DNA of 64,000 bases from Strongyloides papillosus (taxonomy: Eukaryota; Nematoda; Chromadorea; Rhabditida; Strongyloididae), in NCBI GenBank assembly GCA_005656395.1, contig SRSI01000051.1:124001-188000 (forward strand), in the 5' to 3' direction. Made by a program: the position numbers and the translations under genes. Positions 10,323 to 22,679 of the stretch are shown here, in pieces (the first letter of the stretch is position 1; each line of letters opens with the position of its first letter). Under the pieces are notes generated by a model. It ran no database searches. It was not told the origin of the DNA and saw only the letters and a list, made by a program, of their open reading frames with translations.

Positions 10323-12113
10323 TATATTACATTACAATAGTGCTTTAAGATATGTACATCTACAAAAATTTTTCTTATAGCGAAAGTTTCTTTCGTTTTT
10401 TTCGTGTCTTTTTAGCATATGTCGCTAATTTTTCGTTCATTCTGAAGATTTTTATTGATCTCAGGAGCTTCGGAAGGGTGGAAGTGAAATGTAATATATA
10501 TTTCTAAATTCGTATAATGAAGTTATGTCTAGAAATTTATTTTAAAGTTTTTGCGTGCACCCCTTATAAATAGTTATCAGTTTATTAGAATATCCTTTTA
10601 CAAGCACAATAACAAAACAACAATATATATCTCAAATTTACTTCAAATTTAATTACCCTCCTAAATAATAGGTTATGTCTTACCAAAATTACACTTACAG
10701 TTCCTTTAGTGGGATTTTCTCAACTTATACAATAGCAACACAATACAATCAAATACTAAATCCTATCTAATCCTAGAAATATATTATAATTAATATTAAT
10801 ATTGCTTAAATTATCCCTAATAACATAAATAAATCATATATACCATAACATGTTTTGGGATTTTTTAATTCCTTGTTTCTTTCTCAACACGATTTTATTA
10901 CTTAACAAAGATTTGCAATTAGGCTACCACTAGTAAAAAATAAATTAGTTAAAATTAATGATTTTCTAACAACTGTTGAATATGATTAATATTTTACAAT
11001 TAAGTTTAAAAATTACTTTATAAAATTTTATAAAAATTTTTAAAAAAATCTATTTAATATTTTTTATGATAAAAAATTGATATAATTCCAAATACTTTAC
11101 GCCTGCAAAAATTTTCATTATCCGAACGGAATTTTCTTTATGACGCGTTTGCGCGTCATCTGATTTAAAATGGGTTTGTAATTTTTACAACAGACGTGAT
11201 TTTTTTTCCAATGTCTTAGCTTTTATAAAATTCTAGTTATTTTTTGCAATTTTAACTTTATGAATTGTATTTTATGGTTTATTCTTTAAATTCATACTTA
11301 AGACTTAAATTTGTTGCTTGTGATTTATCATTTTATTAATATGTAAGTACATATTTTTAATGTAGCTTGAGTTGTAGGTACAGGGTGCTAAACTTAAGTT
11401 TTCCTGTGACATAGTTCGTAAACATATATTTCATATAGCAGTACCATCATTGTGTCGTTATTTAATTTTTATTTATCTTTCCTTAAAATGTTGTGATAAT
11501 TTGGATTGTTTTATTTTGAAAATATATGATCTTATAACCAAAGTATGATTAATTTTTACAAAAATTACTAAAAATTTTATCAATTAGGAAAATTAAATTT
11601 TCATTTTTTTTGATTAATGTGTACAAAATTATTTGTTGAAGAAAGCCTTCGATGATAACCCCAACAATTGATACTAACTCAAGGAGAAATAAATTTTTTG
11701 AAAATAAAAGTATTTAAAAAAGTAGTTTGGCTATTTGAAAATATAAAATCTTTTTATTATCGCTGCAAATTCATGAAATAAAAAAACTATAGACAAAAAA
11801 GTTTTTTCTTTTATTTTAAATTTTAATATTATTGAATTAGCATTAATAATTTTAGTCTAAAATAAAATAATACGATAAAATTAAAAGTTTATAGAAATTT
11901 CTTCAGTAATGATAATGTTTTATTTGTTCTTATAATAATTATTCTATCTTTTAAAAGTCTATATTTGCATAAAAGTATTAATAAATCGGCAATAAACTAG
12001 TTATTGATTTTAATAAAATTTATCGATTAGTAAATAAATAATTTCAAAGTAAGAGCGATAATAGTACAAAAAATGCATTTAAATAGTTAAAATTACAATA
12101 ATTTTCACATAAA
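10323..12113. other. Intergenic stretch with one GC-rich hairpin
   Basis: No gene seen. At 11142-11159 the sequence TGACGCGTTTGCGCGTCA is a perfect 7-bp stem with a 4-base loop, conspicuous in such AT-rich DNA. The last 100 bp before 12114 share motifs with the flank of the second astacin gene and are probably promoter. Confidence 0.5.
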
Positions 12114-13854
12114 ATGAATGTACATACTGCTATATTTCTTTTATTAATATTAGAATTTATTTCTAACATTATTGGGTTTGAAAAGAATTATGTAAGTCAA
12201 ATGCTAATTTACAAAAACTTTTAGATAAGCTCAAAAAGATTTTTTAAGACAGATAACTAGTAATCATGTAGATGTTTCCTAATTAGCAAATAAAATTTTA
12301 ATTATCCTATAATAATTACCGACCAGATAAAATAATAATGTATCGATTTGATGTATGTGTAATTTTGCATTGACGATTAAAATTAAGCTACAAAAAATTA
12401 TATATACAAAGCATATTGAGTATTTTCTAGTTACATTTCTAATCACATTTTTTACAAATAAGATTTTTAACTTAATTATACCTACATTTCCTACTTATAA
12501 TTATTTGCAAATCTATTTATGACTAAACGCATATTGATAAAGTTTTAATTTCTTGTACTATTTGAATTATATAGTATTTTAAATCTTCTAATTAAAAGTA
12601 GCAAAGTTACTTTCAATTTGTTTTTTGATATTAAAAAAATTTTAGAATACTGGTAACAACATTGAATTTGTAGCAGATAATGCAAATAATGAAATAAATA
12701 AAAGAGCGAAAAGACAGATGAAAAAAGATAAAAAGTCATTATGGGCTTCTCCGATAAATTTTGCAATTGAATCTAAAGTAGATCAACCAATGTTACGTCA
12801 TTTGCTACATGAAATTCAAATTCATACATGTATACAATTTAATGAAGATATGAGGCGTATTAGAAAGTCAGGCATATTTTTTCGTTATAGTGAAGAATGT
12901 TTTAGTAAAATTGGGAGAAAAGTTCACGATAAATGGCAAGAAGTTTTTCTCGGAGGAAGAAATTGTAATACAAAACATCTTTATCTTCAACAAATTTTAC
13001 GTACTTTGGGAATGTATTTTGAGCAAAATAGATTTGATAGAAATTTATATGTTAGGGTTTTATATGGAAACGTTAAACCAGAATATTCATATATTTTTTT
13101 TACGCTTAAGCCTAGCGATCTTACAACACATAAATTACCCTATGATTATGGATCAATAATGCATGCTGATGTTTATGCATATAGTAAGAACAATAACTAT
13201 ACAATTCTTCCATTAGATTACCTGTATACAAAAACACTTGGGTCTAGTACATCACCATCTTTTATTGACTATAAACTGTTAAACTTACATTATTGTAAGA
13301 ATCGTTGTTTGAAAAAGTTAAATTGCCTCCATGGTTCTTATCAAAGTTCTAACAATTGTGATATCTGTAGATGTACCAAAGGATATACGGGAATACATTG
13401 CGAAAATTTTCAACCACCCTTACATAGTTCTTGTGGAAAATCTATATACAAAGTTGAGGGCTATGCAAAAACATTAACAATTAGTGGCGCTAAAAAATGT
13501 CTTTATCATTTAATTGCAAGGAATGGTAAAAAAATTATTTTTTTTATAAAAGCGTCTATGCATTTTAACCCTAGTAACAAATCGTATATTTGTAATTCAC
13601 TTAATAGTCTAGAAATAAAATATTACAAAGACAAAACAGTAACAGGAGCACGAATTTGTGGCACTTCTTCTATTACTGCTACAAAATCTGAAGATAACCA
13701 TATGATACTTTACTATAAAAGTTCAATCCAAAGTAATCACGTTAGCATAACTTATAGAACTAAAAGTCATGGGAAATTTTATCGTGACACGTTCAATCGT
13801 GGAACGAGCTTTGTAAATAGAATGAAACATAGAAGATATTCTCAAATAGAATAA
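12114..13854 (+). CDS. Astacin-EGF-CUB protein 1, catalytically inactive
   Basis: Two exons, 12114-12191 and 12646-13854 (intron 454 bp, GTAAGT...TTTTAG, phase 0), giving 428 aa. Exon 1 encodes a signal peptide (MNVHTAIFLLLILEF). A short propeptide ends in KRAKRQ (residues 45-50), a furin-type site. The astacin domain follows (about 51-240), then an EGF-like module (about 243-278, CRCTKGYTGIHC) and a CUB domain (about 289-395), the usual nematode astacin order. The HExxH zinc helix reads QQILR (141-145), the third ligand His is F151, and the Tyr after the Met-turn (SIMHA, Met198) is Ala. All three zinc His and the general base Glu are gone, so proteolysis is not expected. The FDRN and YDYGSIMH framework is intact, arguing for a folded pseudoprotease rather than decay. 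AATAAA at 13896-13901. Confidence 0.9.
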
Positions 13855-14456
13855 TAACTTCATCTCTACATTTGAATTATTCGTATTTTTAATTAAATAA
13901 ATATAAACTCAGATTATATGTAGTAATTAATTTATAGATTTGTTGATTTTGTAAAATTTCAAAAAATAAGTAAATAATTAAACAATAATATTACAAAAAT
14001 TTTTAAATTGAAAAAAACATAAATGATAAAATTTATCGATAAAACTTTATGTAATGTATAACTTTTGAATTAATGCTTTATTCTATGATAAAAGCACAGA
14101 ATAATGTGTTTACACAATAGTACAATTTTATAAACTTTATTATACTTGTCATTTTAAAGTGATAAAGCAACTTTTCACGGTGATAAGGTTATTTTATTCG
14201 GAATGCTACTATTTGATAGCTATTCACTAATATTTTTATGCTATAACGACATTAGTTTCGTGAAATTTTGTGATCGTTATTTTTACTTTAATTTGCTCAC
14301 AGTTATTTACTATATTAATCAATGCAGTAATAGATTAATCATTGATCTTAATAAAAAGAAAACACATCGATTGGTATTCAAATAATTTTTTTTCTGAGCA
14401 ATTATAGGACAAAAAATGAGTTTAAATAGCTAAATGATTTAATTATTATACAAAAA
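13855..14456. other. Intergenic / promoter of astacin 2
   Basis: Contains the astacin 1 polyadenylation signal. Near the end it carries a segment (ATAGGACAAAAAATGAGTTT, then AAATAG) closely resembling the astacin 1 promoter (AATAGTACAAAAAATGCATT, then TAAATAG). The open frame at 14203-14385 lies in this non-coding duplicate and has no counterpart upstream of gene 1, so I discount it. Confidence 0.5.
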
Positions 14457-16140
14457 ATGATTATGCATACTACTATATTTTTTTTGCTAATCACCGAACT
14501 CATTCCTAATATTATTGGATTTAGAGAATTAAATGTAAGTAAAAAATTATAGATAGTCTTTGAAAACTTCCGAAAACTAATAATTACGATTCACAAATAT
14601 AGTAAAGTTTATCCAGATATAACGGATTATGACTTCTAAGTATATTATTAAATTATTGGTTAGGTAAAAGAATAATATATCGATTTGGTGTATACGCAAT
14701 CTTATTTAAAACTTAAAAAATAAGCCACTATAGAATTATAAATACAAACCTTTTTAAGCATTTTCTAACCGCATTTCTTATCAGATTTTTTATTTTAATA
14801 AATGTTAATAATTCTTGTTTAAGTTATTACCAAATCTATTTATTAGCATTCGACGGTGATACAATTCTAGTTACTTATACTATATAAAATAATAAACACA
14901 TAACGTTTTTAATCATATAGCTAAACGTAGCAAAGTCAAAAATTTTTTTCTTCTAACATATGAAATACTTTAGGATATTGACAACAATAATGAAATAAAT
15001 AGCAGAATAAAAAGACAAATGAAAACAGATATTGGTGCATTATGGCATTCTCCAATAAATTACACTTTTGAAAAGAAGATAGATTCGGAATGGTTGCGTA
15101 AAATAATTCTTGATATTGAATTTAACACTTGTATTAGATTCACAAAAGTTCAAGCTTATCCTGAAGTATCGGGAATGTTTTTTCGGTATAGCGGTATTTG
15201 TAGTAGTCAAGTTGGAAGAAAAGTTCACCATGAATGGCAAGATGTTTTTCTAGGAGGAAGAGAATGTAGTACAAAACTTCTTTATGTACAACAAGTTTTG
15301 CGTACATTAGGAATGTATTATGAACAAAACAGATATGATAGAAATTCATATGTTAAAGTTTTTTTTGAAAATATTAGACCAGCATTTAAAGATGTTTTTT
15401 TTATGCTTCCCCCTAAACAGCTTACAACATATGGATTACCTTATGATTATGGTTCAATAATGCATGTAGATATTTATGCTCACAGTAGAAACAATAATTT
15501 CACGATTGTTCCTCTGGATTATCTTTATGCAAGAACACTTGGATCTAGTACATCACCAACTTTTATTGACTATAAACTGTTAAATTTACATTATTGTAAA
15601 AGACGCTGTTACAACAAGCTTAAGTGTTTTAACTTCGGATATAGAAATTCCAATAGTTGCTTCGTTTGTAGGTGCATCAAAGGATTTGAAGGACCAAGAT
15701 GTGAAAGGTATCAAAAACCTTTACATCCTACGTGTGGGGGAACTCTACTTAAAGCTGACAATACATTAAAGAAATTAAAAATCAACGGAGCTAAAAAATG
15801 TATTTATCATATAGTTACTAAGAGTAGTGAAAGAATTGTTTTTTCTATTAAAGCAAACATGAAACCTACTTTAAAACATATCTGTCATTCCCATAATAAT
15901 TTAGAAGTGAAATACTATAAAGATAAATCAGTAACAGGAGCACGAATTTGTGGCACTTCTCACATTGAAAATACAATGTCTAAAAACAATCATATTATTA
16001 TTTACTACAAAAGTCAAGATCCGTGGAATAAAGTTTCGATAACATATAAAGCGGAAAGCAAATATTCAAGAAGATATAAACCTGTATCCTGCTTGTTCTG
16101 TATGTTTAACAAGAGGAAATATTCACAAATACAAAAATAA
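14457..16140 (+). CDS. Astacin-EGF-CUB protein 2, catalytically inactive
   Basis: Exons 14457-14534 and 14974-16140 (intron 439 bp, phase 0) give 414 aa. The signal peptide is MIMHTTIFFLLITEL, the propeptide ends in RIKRQ, and the astacin, EGF and CUB modules align end to end with gene 1, including the C-terminal YSQIQ. The zinc helix is QQVLR (132-136) with Y142 in place of the third His, and the Met-turn is SIMHV, so it shares the same inactivating set as gene 1. Gene 2 starts 2,343 bp after gene 1, with related promoter and intron sequence: a tandem duplicate made after catalysis was lost. The EGF cysteines (CRCIKGFEGPRC) and the CUB disulfide cysteines are retained. A Cys-rich insertion (CLFCMF) near the C terminus is specific to this copy. 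AATAAA at 16175-16180. Confidence 0.9.
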
Positions 16141-16820
16141 TTTTCACTTTTTTATTTTAATTGTTTTTTATTCAAATAAATAAAAAACTTAACTGTAATT
16201 AACAATCAATTTTCCTGCATCTTTTGTATTCCACAATATTGTTTTAAATAGAGAGAACATAATAAATAATAATTGAAATATCAAAACTTTGTGCACTGTT
16301 GACCTTCTAAGTTACATTTATTTTTTTATTATAGAGGTAAAAAATGAGTGATTTATAAAACAGTGCGTTAAATATATAAAGCTTATTATTTCTAATAATT
16401 GTTATTACGAACCTACTTTACAAAGGCAAGAATTATTAATACAATATAAATTAATTTTTGAATGTTTAAATATTATTAGGCAAACTTTTGTATTACTTCC
16501 ATTCAAATATGTTTAAATAAAACTATTTAGTAAAAATCTCTACATGATTTGGTATCAAAAATTTGTTTGGAAAAAACATTTTTATTTAATTAATATATTA
16601 AATCAAGAATACTACGTCTATATAAAACTTTTAAAACTAAATATATTCAACTATTTAATTTGTTTCTTACCAATCAATTTTTTATTTATCCAACAATTAT
16701 TTATAAGTATAGAACTATAAATTTTTTAAGCCATTTGTTAAAAAGAAGATTTATAGTTTTTAAAGTTAAATTTAGGGACACCAAGTTTATCTAATTTTTT
16801 ATAAAACTTTTTAAAAGAAT
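16141..16820. other. Intergenic between astacins 2 and 3
   Basis: AT-rich; apart from the astacin 2 polyadenylation signal nothing is recognisable. Confidence 0.4.
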
Positions 16821-18062
16821 ATGACTTGGAATGTAGTTCTGATTCTTATATTTATCTTAGAAAATGTTTTTGTATGTTAGGTATTCTATTTATATTTTCA
16901 TAAAACACTAAAGGTTTTTGGAAACAAAGATAACCAATTAGAGATCAATGTTGATCAAAAAATTAGTGAAAAAAGAGCTTTTACAAATTTTGGTGAGACA
17001 AAATACAATAGGAACAGAAGAAATGTTATGATAAATCAACGACTTAAATGGACTTTTCCAATATATTATGTTGTTGATAGAAGTATCAGTAAAATTAAGG
17101 TAATGAAAGCATTGTATGGAATAGAAAAAGAAACATGTGTTCGCTTCAAACGAGTTAAAGCTAGGATACCTGGAATTCCAACTTTAAAATACTACAAGGG
17201 ACCTGATTGTAGTAGTTTTCTAGGAAAAAATGAAAATCAACCATGGAATAATATTAGTATTTTTGCCGATTGTAACACAGTTGGGGGTATTCAGCATGAA
17301 ACGTTACATGCTCTGGGAATTGATCATGAACATAGTAGGTATGATAGAGATTATTATTTAAATATGCATTTCAATAACATGTTTCCCGCAGCTAGAGAAT
17401 CATTTGAAAAAGCTAGTTATGTTAATTCTACTACTTATGGTCTATCTTATGATTATGGTTCTCTTATGCATTATGGCACAAAATATTATACCCGAAATGG
17501 CAAAGATGTAATGGTTCCTAAAGATAGATTATATAGAGAAACTATCGGTAGTTTAGAACGGCTTTCTTTTCTTGATATTAAAACTATAAATTTACATTAT
17601 TGCAAAAGCACATGCTTCAACAGATTAGTTTGTGATAATTGGAGCTATCAAGATCCTAATAACTGTAGATGCAAATGTGTTTATGGATATACTGGACCGC
17701 TTTGTAATAAATTTCAATATGCAACAAGTGTATGCGGTCAAACATTTTTTGTAGCAACAAAAATGGCAAAAGCACTACGAAAAACAGGTAAAAAAAATTG
17801 TGTTTATCATATTAAAGCACCAGAAAATAACCGTGTTCTATTAAAAATAGTGTCTTCTAAAGTTTATCCAAATGATTTTGAATATTGTCATTATTCGAAT
17901 TCTCTTGAAATAAAATTTTGGGCTGATAAATCGGCTACAGGAGCTAGATTTTGTGGAAGTGATAGAAATATTTTAATTACATCAAAAGATAACCATATTA
18001 TGGTAATTTTTAGAAGTACATGGAATAAAAACAAATTTAATATAGTATATAAATCAATTTGA
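16821..18062 (+). CDS. Astacin metalloprotease 3 (intact active site), EGF-CUB
   Basis: Exons 16821-16871 and 16914-18062 (42-bp intron, phase 0) give 399 aa. Exon 1 supplies a signal peptide (MTWNVVLILIFILENVF). The propeptide ends at YNRNRRN, a furin-type site. The zinc signature HETLHALGIDHEHSRYDRD starts at residue 145: ligands H145, H149, H155 and base E146. The Met-turn SLMHY gives M202 and Y204. This is therefore the only gene of the four predicted to be an active secreted zinc endopeptidase. EGF (CKCVYGYTGPLC) and CUB follow. Family knowledge: in Strongyloides and relatives, expanded astacins are linked to tissue migration and the parasitic female gut phase. This gene is the best model for the ancestral function of the cluster. 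Confidence 0.92.
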
Positions 18063-18913
18063 TAAAAGTACAGTTTTTTTATAATCGACATTATAGCTAT
18101 AATATTACTATTGAGGTATTAAAAAGTTAAAATGTTTTATTCGAATTAAATATTCTAATTTTAAAGATTCTTATATTTTTGGTCATCAAAAACCTTTAAA
18201 TATAATTTGTTTCAAAATATAATACTTCGTTTAAATATTAAAAAATAATCATCGTTAATGTGATAAATTTTCCTGCGAATAATGTCGTTCTCAGAATTAA
18301 TTAAATGTTATAAAAAGAATTTCTTTACCAAAGACAATTAAATATGAGGAATATTGGGATCAAGTAAATATTTTATTGGTGTCAAAACCTTACAAAAAAA
18401 TTTTTAATTTTTTAAAACATTTTTATTCAATTTATCTTATTTATTTATGTACATATTTAAATACATTTTTTACTGATTATTTGTTTTCTATTTCTACTAT
18501 AATATTACATCATTTAGAAAATATTTCTAATAATGAATGTTAATAAAAAAATTAATTTTTTTATACTTTTAAAAAAAAGGTACTCTAAGTGAACTTTATT
18601 ACAATAAAGAAATCTATTTAAATCAATTATTATTTAAATTGATAAATTTAATGATTCAAAAATGTATTTAAATTAACTTTAACAGTTCATTATAATCATA
18701 AAAATTTTAAATAATATAATTAATATTATATCTATCAAAATATATTGTCAGTTTATTCCAACGACAACCGTGATGTTACACAAATATTTATTTGATATTG
18801 TCCTTATATATAAATTTTAAATTTAATCGTAATTAGATTTATTTCATTATCTAAATTGTTAATAACTTTATATCTATAATTTTTCTAATTACAAATCTGG
18901 TTATTAATAATAG
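18063..18913. other. Intergenic, no gene seen
   Basis: AT-rich. The antisense frame at 17891-18091 is a shadow of the CUB-coding end of astacin 3. Confidence 0.4.
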
Positions 18914-19439
18914 ATGATAATTAAAATTATTTTTAATATTATATTACTATTTTCATTTTTTATTCTTGCTTCCTCGAGAGCATGGTTTAGATATCAGTGC
19001 GTTGGTTTTGATTTAACTTTTACATGTAACGGAAAAAAATATTCTAATGTCAATTCGGTACTTTATGATTACATGACACCTTTTTGGAATACTATAGGCA
19101 GCTTTAGAGCTAATAATGATAGTAGTCTGTATTTTACTGGAGTAATGGATACTTTCGTAACTTTTAGTAAGTAATTGCTCTTTAAATATAATAAAAAAAT
19201 TAGATCCATATTTATACCTTTACCATCAATGTAATGAAAATGATCCAATGTGCCAGACAGAATTTTATATTCATATTCCAAAAACCTATGTTTATAATGG
19301 CAAAAGACCTGAGAAAGTTTTAAAAAAAGATATCGAATTAGGAAAAAATTATTTAGGTCAAAATAGACAATGTATTAAAAATGGAAAATTAGTAAAAAAT
19401 GTGCCTTATCCTAAAAAAACTAAATCAAAGAAACAATAG
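18914..19439 (+). CDS. Transthyretin-like (TTR-like) secreted protein
   Basis: Exons 18914-19166 and 19204-19439 with a 37-bp intron (GTAAGT...TTAG, splitting an Asn codon) give 162 aa. A signal peptide covers about residues 1-21. The mature part shows the nematode TTR-like layout: FDLTFTCNGKKYSNVNSVLY (32-51), a beta-rich middle, then LYLYHQCNENDPMCQTEFYI and a positively charged tail. The Cys at 38, 94, 101 and the tail match the usual spacing. The family is secreted and nematode-expanded; C. elegans TTR-52 bridges phosphatidylserine on dying cells, but most members lack a known ligand. It sits between astacins 3 and 4 on the same strand. AATAAA at 19490-19495. The exon join is mine and restores the conserved reading. 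Confidence 0.85.
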
Positions 19440-20778
19440 TGACTTTATACGATTTGTGGTTGATTGCAATTGAAATTATAAAATTGATAAATAAAATACA
19501 AAGTTTCTTCTTTTCCTCGAGCATTTTATACAAGCAAAAATAGGTTATTTTAATTAATTTTTGATCGCCATATAATAAGTCTTTGAATTTTTACCTTTAG
19601 TTTTCATAAAAAGTCTAAAATGTAAAATTAAAATACTGTTCAATATCCTTGTCAAGACTGTTTATAATCGAGACCCAATGTTTATAAAATATATATTTAT
19701 TGTACTTTAAAATTTTGAATAAAATAATTTTACGATAATGTCTTTTAAGTGTTATTACTTTTAAATTTTTTTAGTATCATTGTGATACCGCGTATGAGCT
19801 GACAAACAAAACTTAAGCATAGTAATTTATATATTTAAAAAAAATTATTTGAAAACATTTACCAAAGAATACTAAGATTTATATTTTCATTCTATAAATA
19901 GTGATATAACTGATTGTAAAGTGAAGAAAAATTAAAGCTAACACTATAAAATCATTATTTTTTCATTATATACAAAGTATTTACCTGATGTTCGTACAAA
20001 TATCTTTTTAAATGACTTTACGGCAAAAATTTGTGTATATATAATATAGCTTCAAGACTACTACATTACTGTATACGTATTTTGAAAATTTATATTTATT
20101 GATTTAAATTTTAAAAATGCATACAAAAATTTAATGCATTAGAATGACCTTTATGAGACATTTTAAATATCGCTAAGATGTGCTTATTGAAGTTTCAATA
20201 TAAAGATTACGTATAATTGTTGAATGTTTAGTTAATATCTAAAGCTCTTCTGACAATTTTAAAATTTCCTGGTAACATGTCTAGTCCCTTCTCAAAGTTT
20301 AAAATTTCTACCATACCTTATCTTTTTTGACCTTTTTAAGACAGTATTTTCGTCGTAACTCAATAACGACTTTTAAGAATGAAGCCAAAACACAATATAT
20401 TACGAAGTAACTTGCATTCTTCTATTATTTCAATCACAACTTTTCGAAATTCTCTTTTTAAAAACAGTTATCCCCAAGCTATAACTTCTGTCTACAGTAT
20501 TTTGAATCAGTAAGATTGCTTAAATGATATTATTATAAAAACGATCTTAAATTGAATTCAGATGTAATTTATTTTTTATGCAAAATTCATGTCAATTGAT
20601 GAATCAAAAATTAATAAAATACTTAGTAATTTAAGTAGCTAATAATGCTCTTTAATAGTTATAATATTCATAAAAAATTAATTTTATCATATAGTATTGA
20701 TGAGTACATGTAACTTTTTGTAGACAAATGTAACTAATATAACAATAATTTATTTTAATTCGTAGTTAGATCTTTTGA
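19440..20778. other. Intergenic, no gene resolved
   Basis: AT-rich. The 20240-20480 part is somewhat less AT-rich and could be eroded coding sequence, but no frame is convincing. Confidence 0.35.
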
Positions 20779-20970
20779 AAATTTGAAAGAATTCACGTAA
20801 AATTAGAAACTGCAAGGAGTGAAAATTTAATTGTTCTTCGATCAATACTCCGTCAAACAGAATCAATTCGTATTGACCTTACTATAAATTTACAAAAAAG
20901 GTTCATTAATCAAAATCATTCTACACATTTATCTGACTTAATTTCACAAACATCTTTTAGTCTAACTTAA
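20779..20970 (+). other. Candidate orphan exon, coiled-coil-like
   Basis: An open frame without ATG runs from 20779 to TAA at 20968-20970 (63 codons). It is rich in Leu/Arg/Gln/Ser (LIVLRSILRQTESIRIDLTI) rather than Phe/Ile/Lys chance sequence, suggesting a real or former last exon. Its tone resembles the C-terminal coil of the peptide at 8284, but I cannot show homology. No upstream exon was found. Confidence 0.25.
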
Positions 20971-21309
20971 TGATAATTATCAAAATTCATTTATATTTTG
21001 CATCTTAAACTTTTAAGCTTTTGAAAAAATTGTTACTAAACTATAAGAATTAAGTTTTTTAGCTATATTTGTCTACAAATAATCTGTAATGTTGTATATT
21101 CACAATTTTTATTCATCATAAATATTGATATTACTACTTTTTCGCAATATTTTAAATCAACTTTATGGCATACTTTGTAAACCATAAAAGGATTAAACAT
21201 AATACATTAAAAATTTAATTTAATAAATTATAAATTTATAAAATATTTAAAAAAATTAATTACTACTTTAGTTCCTTCATTTATCAAAATCTTTTGTTAC
21301 CTCTTTATA
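20971..21309. other. Upstream flank of astacin 4
   Basis: About 340 bp of AT-rich sequence leading to the ATG of astacin 4; no motif shared with the promoters of astacins 1 and 2 was recognised. Confidence 0.35.
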
Positions 21310-22679
21310 ATGAAGGTTGTAGAAATTATTTTATTGTATACTGTAGTAACAGTTTCAAGTAACTCAGTAAGTCTCTTTAAGGAAAAATCTTCTTTAGTAT
21401 AATATGTATTTTTTAGGACTACAAAAATTATGATGACACGACAAGAAATAAAAGAGATATTGCCCTTTTTATGTATCTTCAAAGCGAAAAAAATCTAATA
21501 GTATCAGGAAATACTAATCAAAATGAATATTTTACATCAAAGAAAAGTAACGGTATCAATGAAGAACCAAATAAATCAATTTTTGACATTCCGAGTATAT
21601 ACGATTTTACAGTCGCAAGGGAAAAGAGAAAAGTAAGAAGGTTAGCATTGTACAAATGGAACACAAGTTTATGTTACAAATTTAAAGACTATGATAACAC
21701 CAATTTAGTAAGAAAAGTACTTAGACTTATACAAAAAGAAACATGTTTAAGATTTTCTGAAAAAAATTATTTTGAAGCAAACGATAAATGCTTAAAATTT
21801 GTAAGTGGTAATTTTTGTAATACCACAATAGGGAGAGAAAAAAGCAAGCGTAGTCATACAATAACTATTGCGCCAAGCTGTAGTACATTTGGTGAAATTT
21901 TCAAACTAATTTTTAATGCATTAGGAGTCTACGACGAGCATCAAAGATTTGACAGAGACAGATACTTGTTTTTGGATATTGAAAATGCACAAGAAGATTC
22001 AAAATCTTTATTTAGTAGAGTCCCTGCAGAGGATACTAATACGTTTGGAGTACACTATGATTATGGATCAATAACTCATGGTGGACCATTTTACCATAGT
22101 AATAAGAATAGAAAAACAATTATTACAAGAGATCCATTTTACGCGAGAACAATTGGACAGAGGGAAAATCCTTCCTTTCTTGATTTTCAATTGTTGAATC
22201 GTTATTATTGTCAAAATAGCTGTCCAAATTTAAATATAAGGTGTTTTAATGAAGCTTATTTAAATCCTAAAAAATGTGGTGTTTGTAAATGTCCAAGCGG
22301 ATTTACAGGACCAACGTGTAAAAATACCATAAAAAAATCTCACAACTGTGGGAAAACATTAATCAAAGCAAAAAGAAGAGAAAGCTATTTGAAGTTATCA
22401 GGTCATAAATATTGTATAATTCATTTAGTGGCAAATGTGGGGGAGAAAATTGCTATATATTTAATAACATCAGCCATGTATCCAAATGGACCACAAATTT
22501 GTACTTCTTTAAATTCTTTAGAAATTAAGTACTGGAGACGAAAAGCTCCCACCGGAGCAAGATTTTGTCAAACAACAGCAAATAAAATGTTGGTTTCACA
22601 AAATCACCACGTCATACTAATATATAAAAGTACAAACCCCAAAAATTGGTTCAGGATTCTTTTTAAATCAACTAAGTAA
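21310..22679 (+). CDS. Astacin-EGF-CUB protein 4, catalytically inactive and divergent
   Basis: Exons 21310-21366 and 21417-22679 (50-bp intron, phase 0) give 439 aa. Exon 1 encodes a signal peptide (MKVVEIILLYTVVTVSS). The propeptide is longer than in the other three, with basic sites NKRD (about 31-34) and REKRKVRR (about 87-94), the latter just before the astacin domain. The zinc helix reads KLIFN (182-186) and the third ligand is D192; the Met-turn is SITHG, so Met itself is Thr239. It keeps EHQRFDRDRY, YDYGS, the EGF (CKCPSGFTGPTC) and the CUB (CTSLNSLEIKYW). It is the most divergent copy and lost catalysis by different replacements than genes 1 and 2, suggesting independent loss. Confidence 0.9.
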
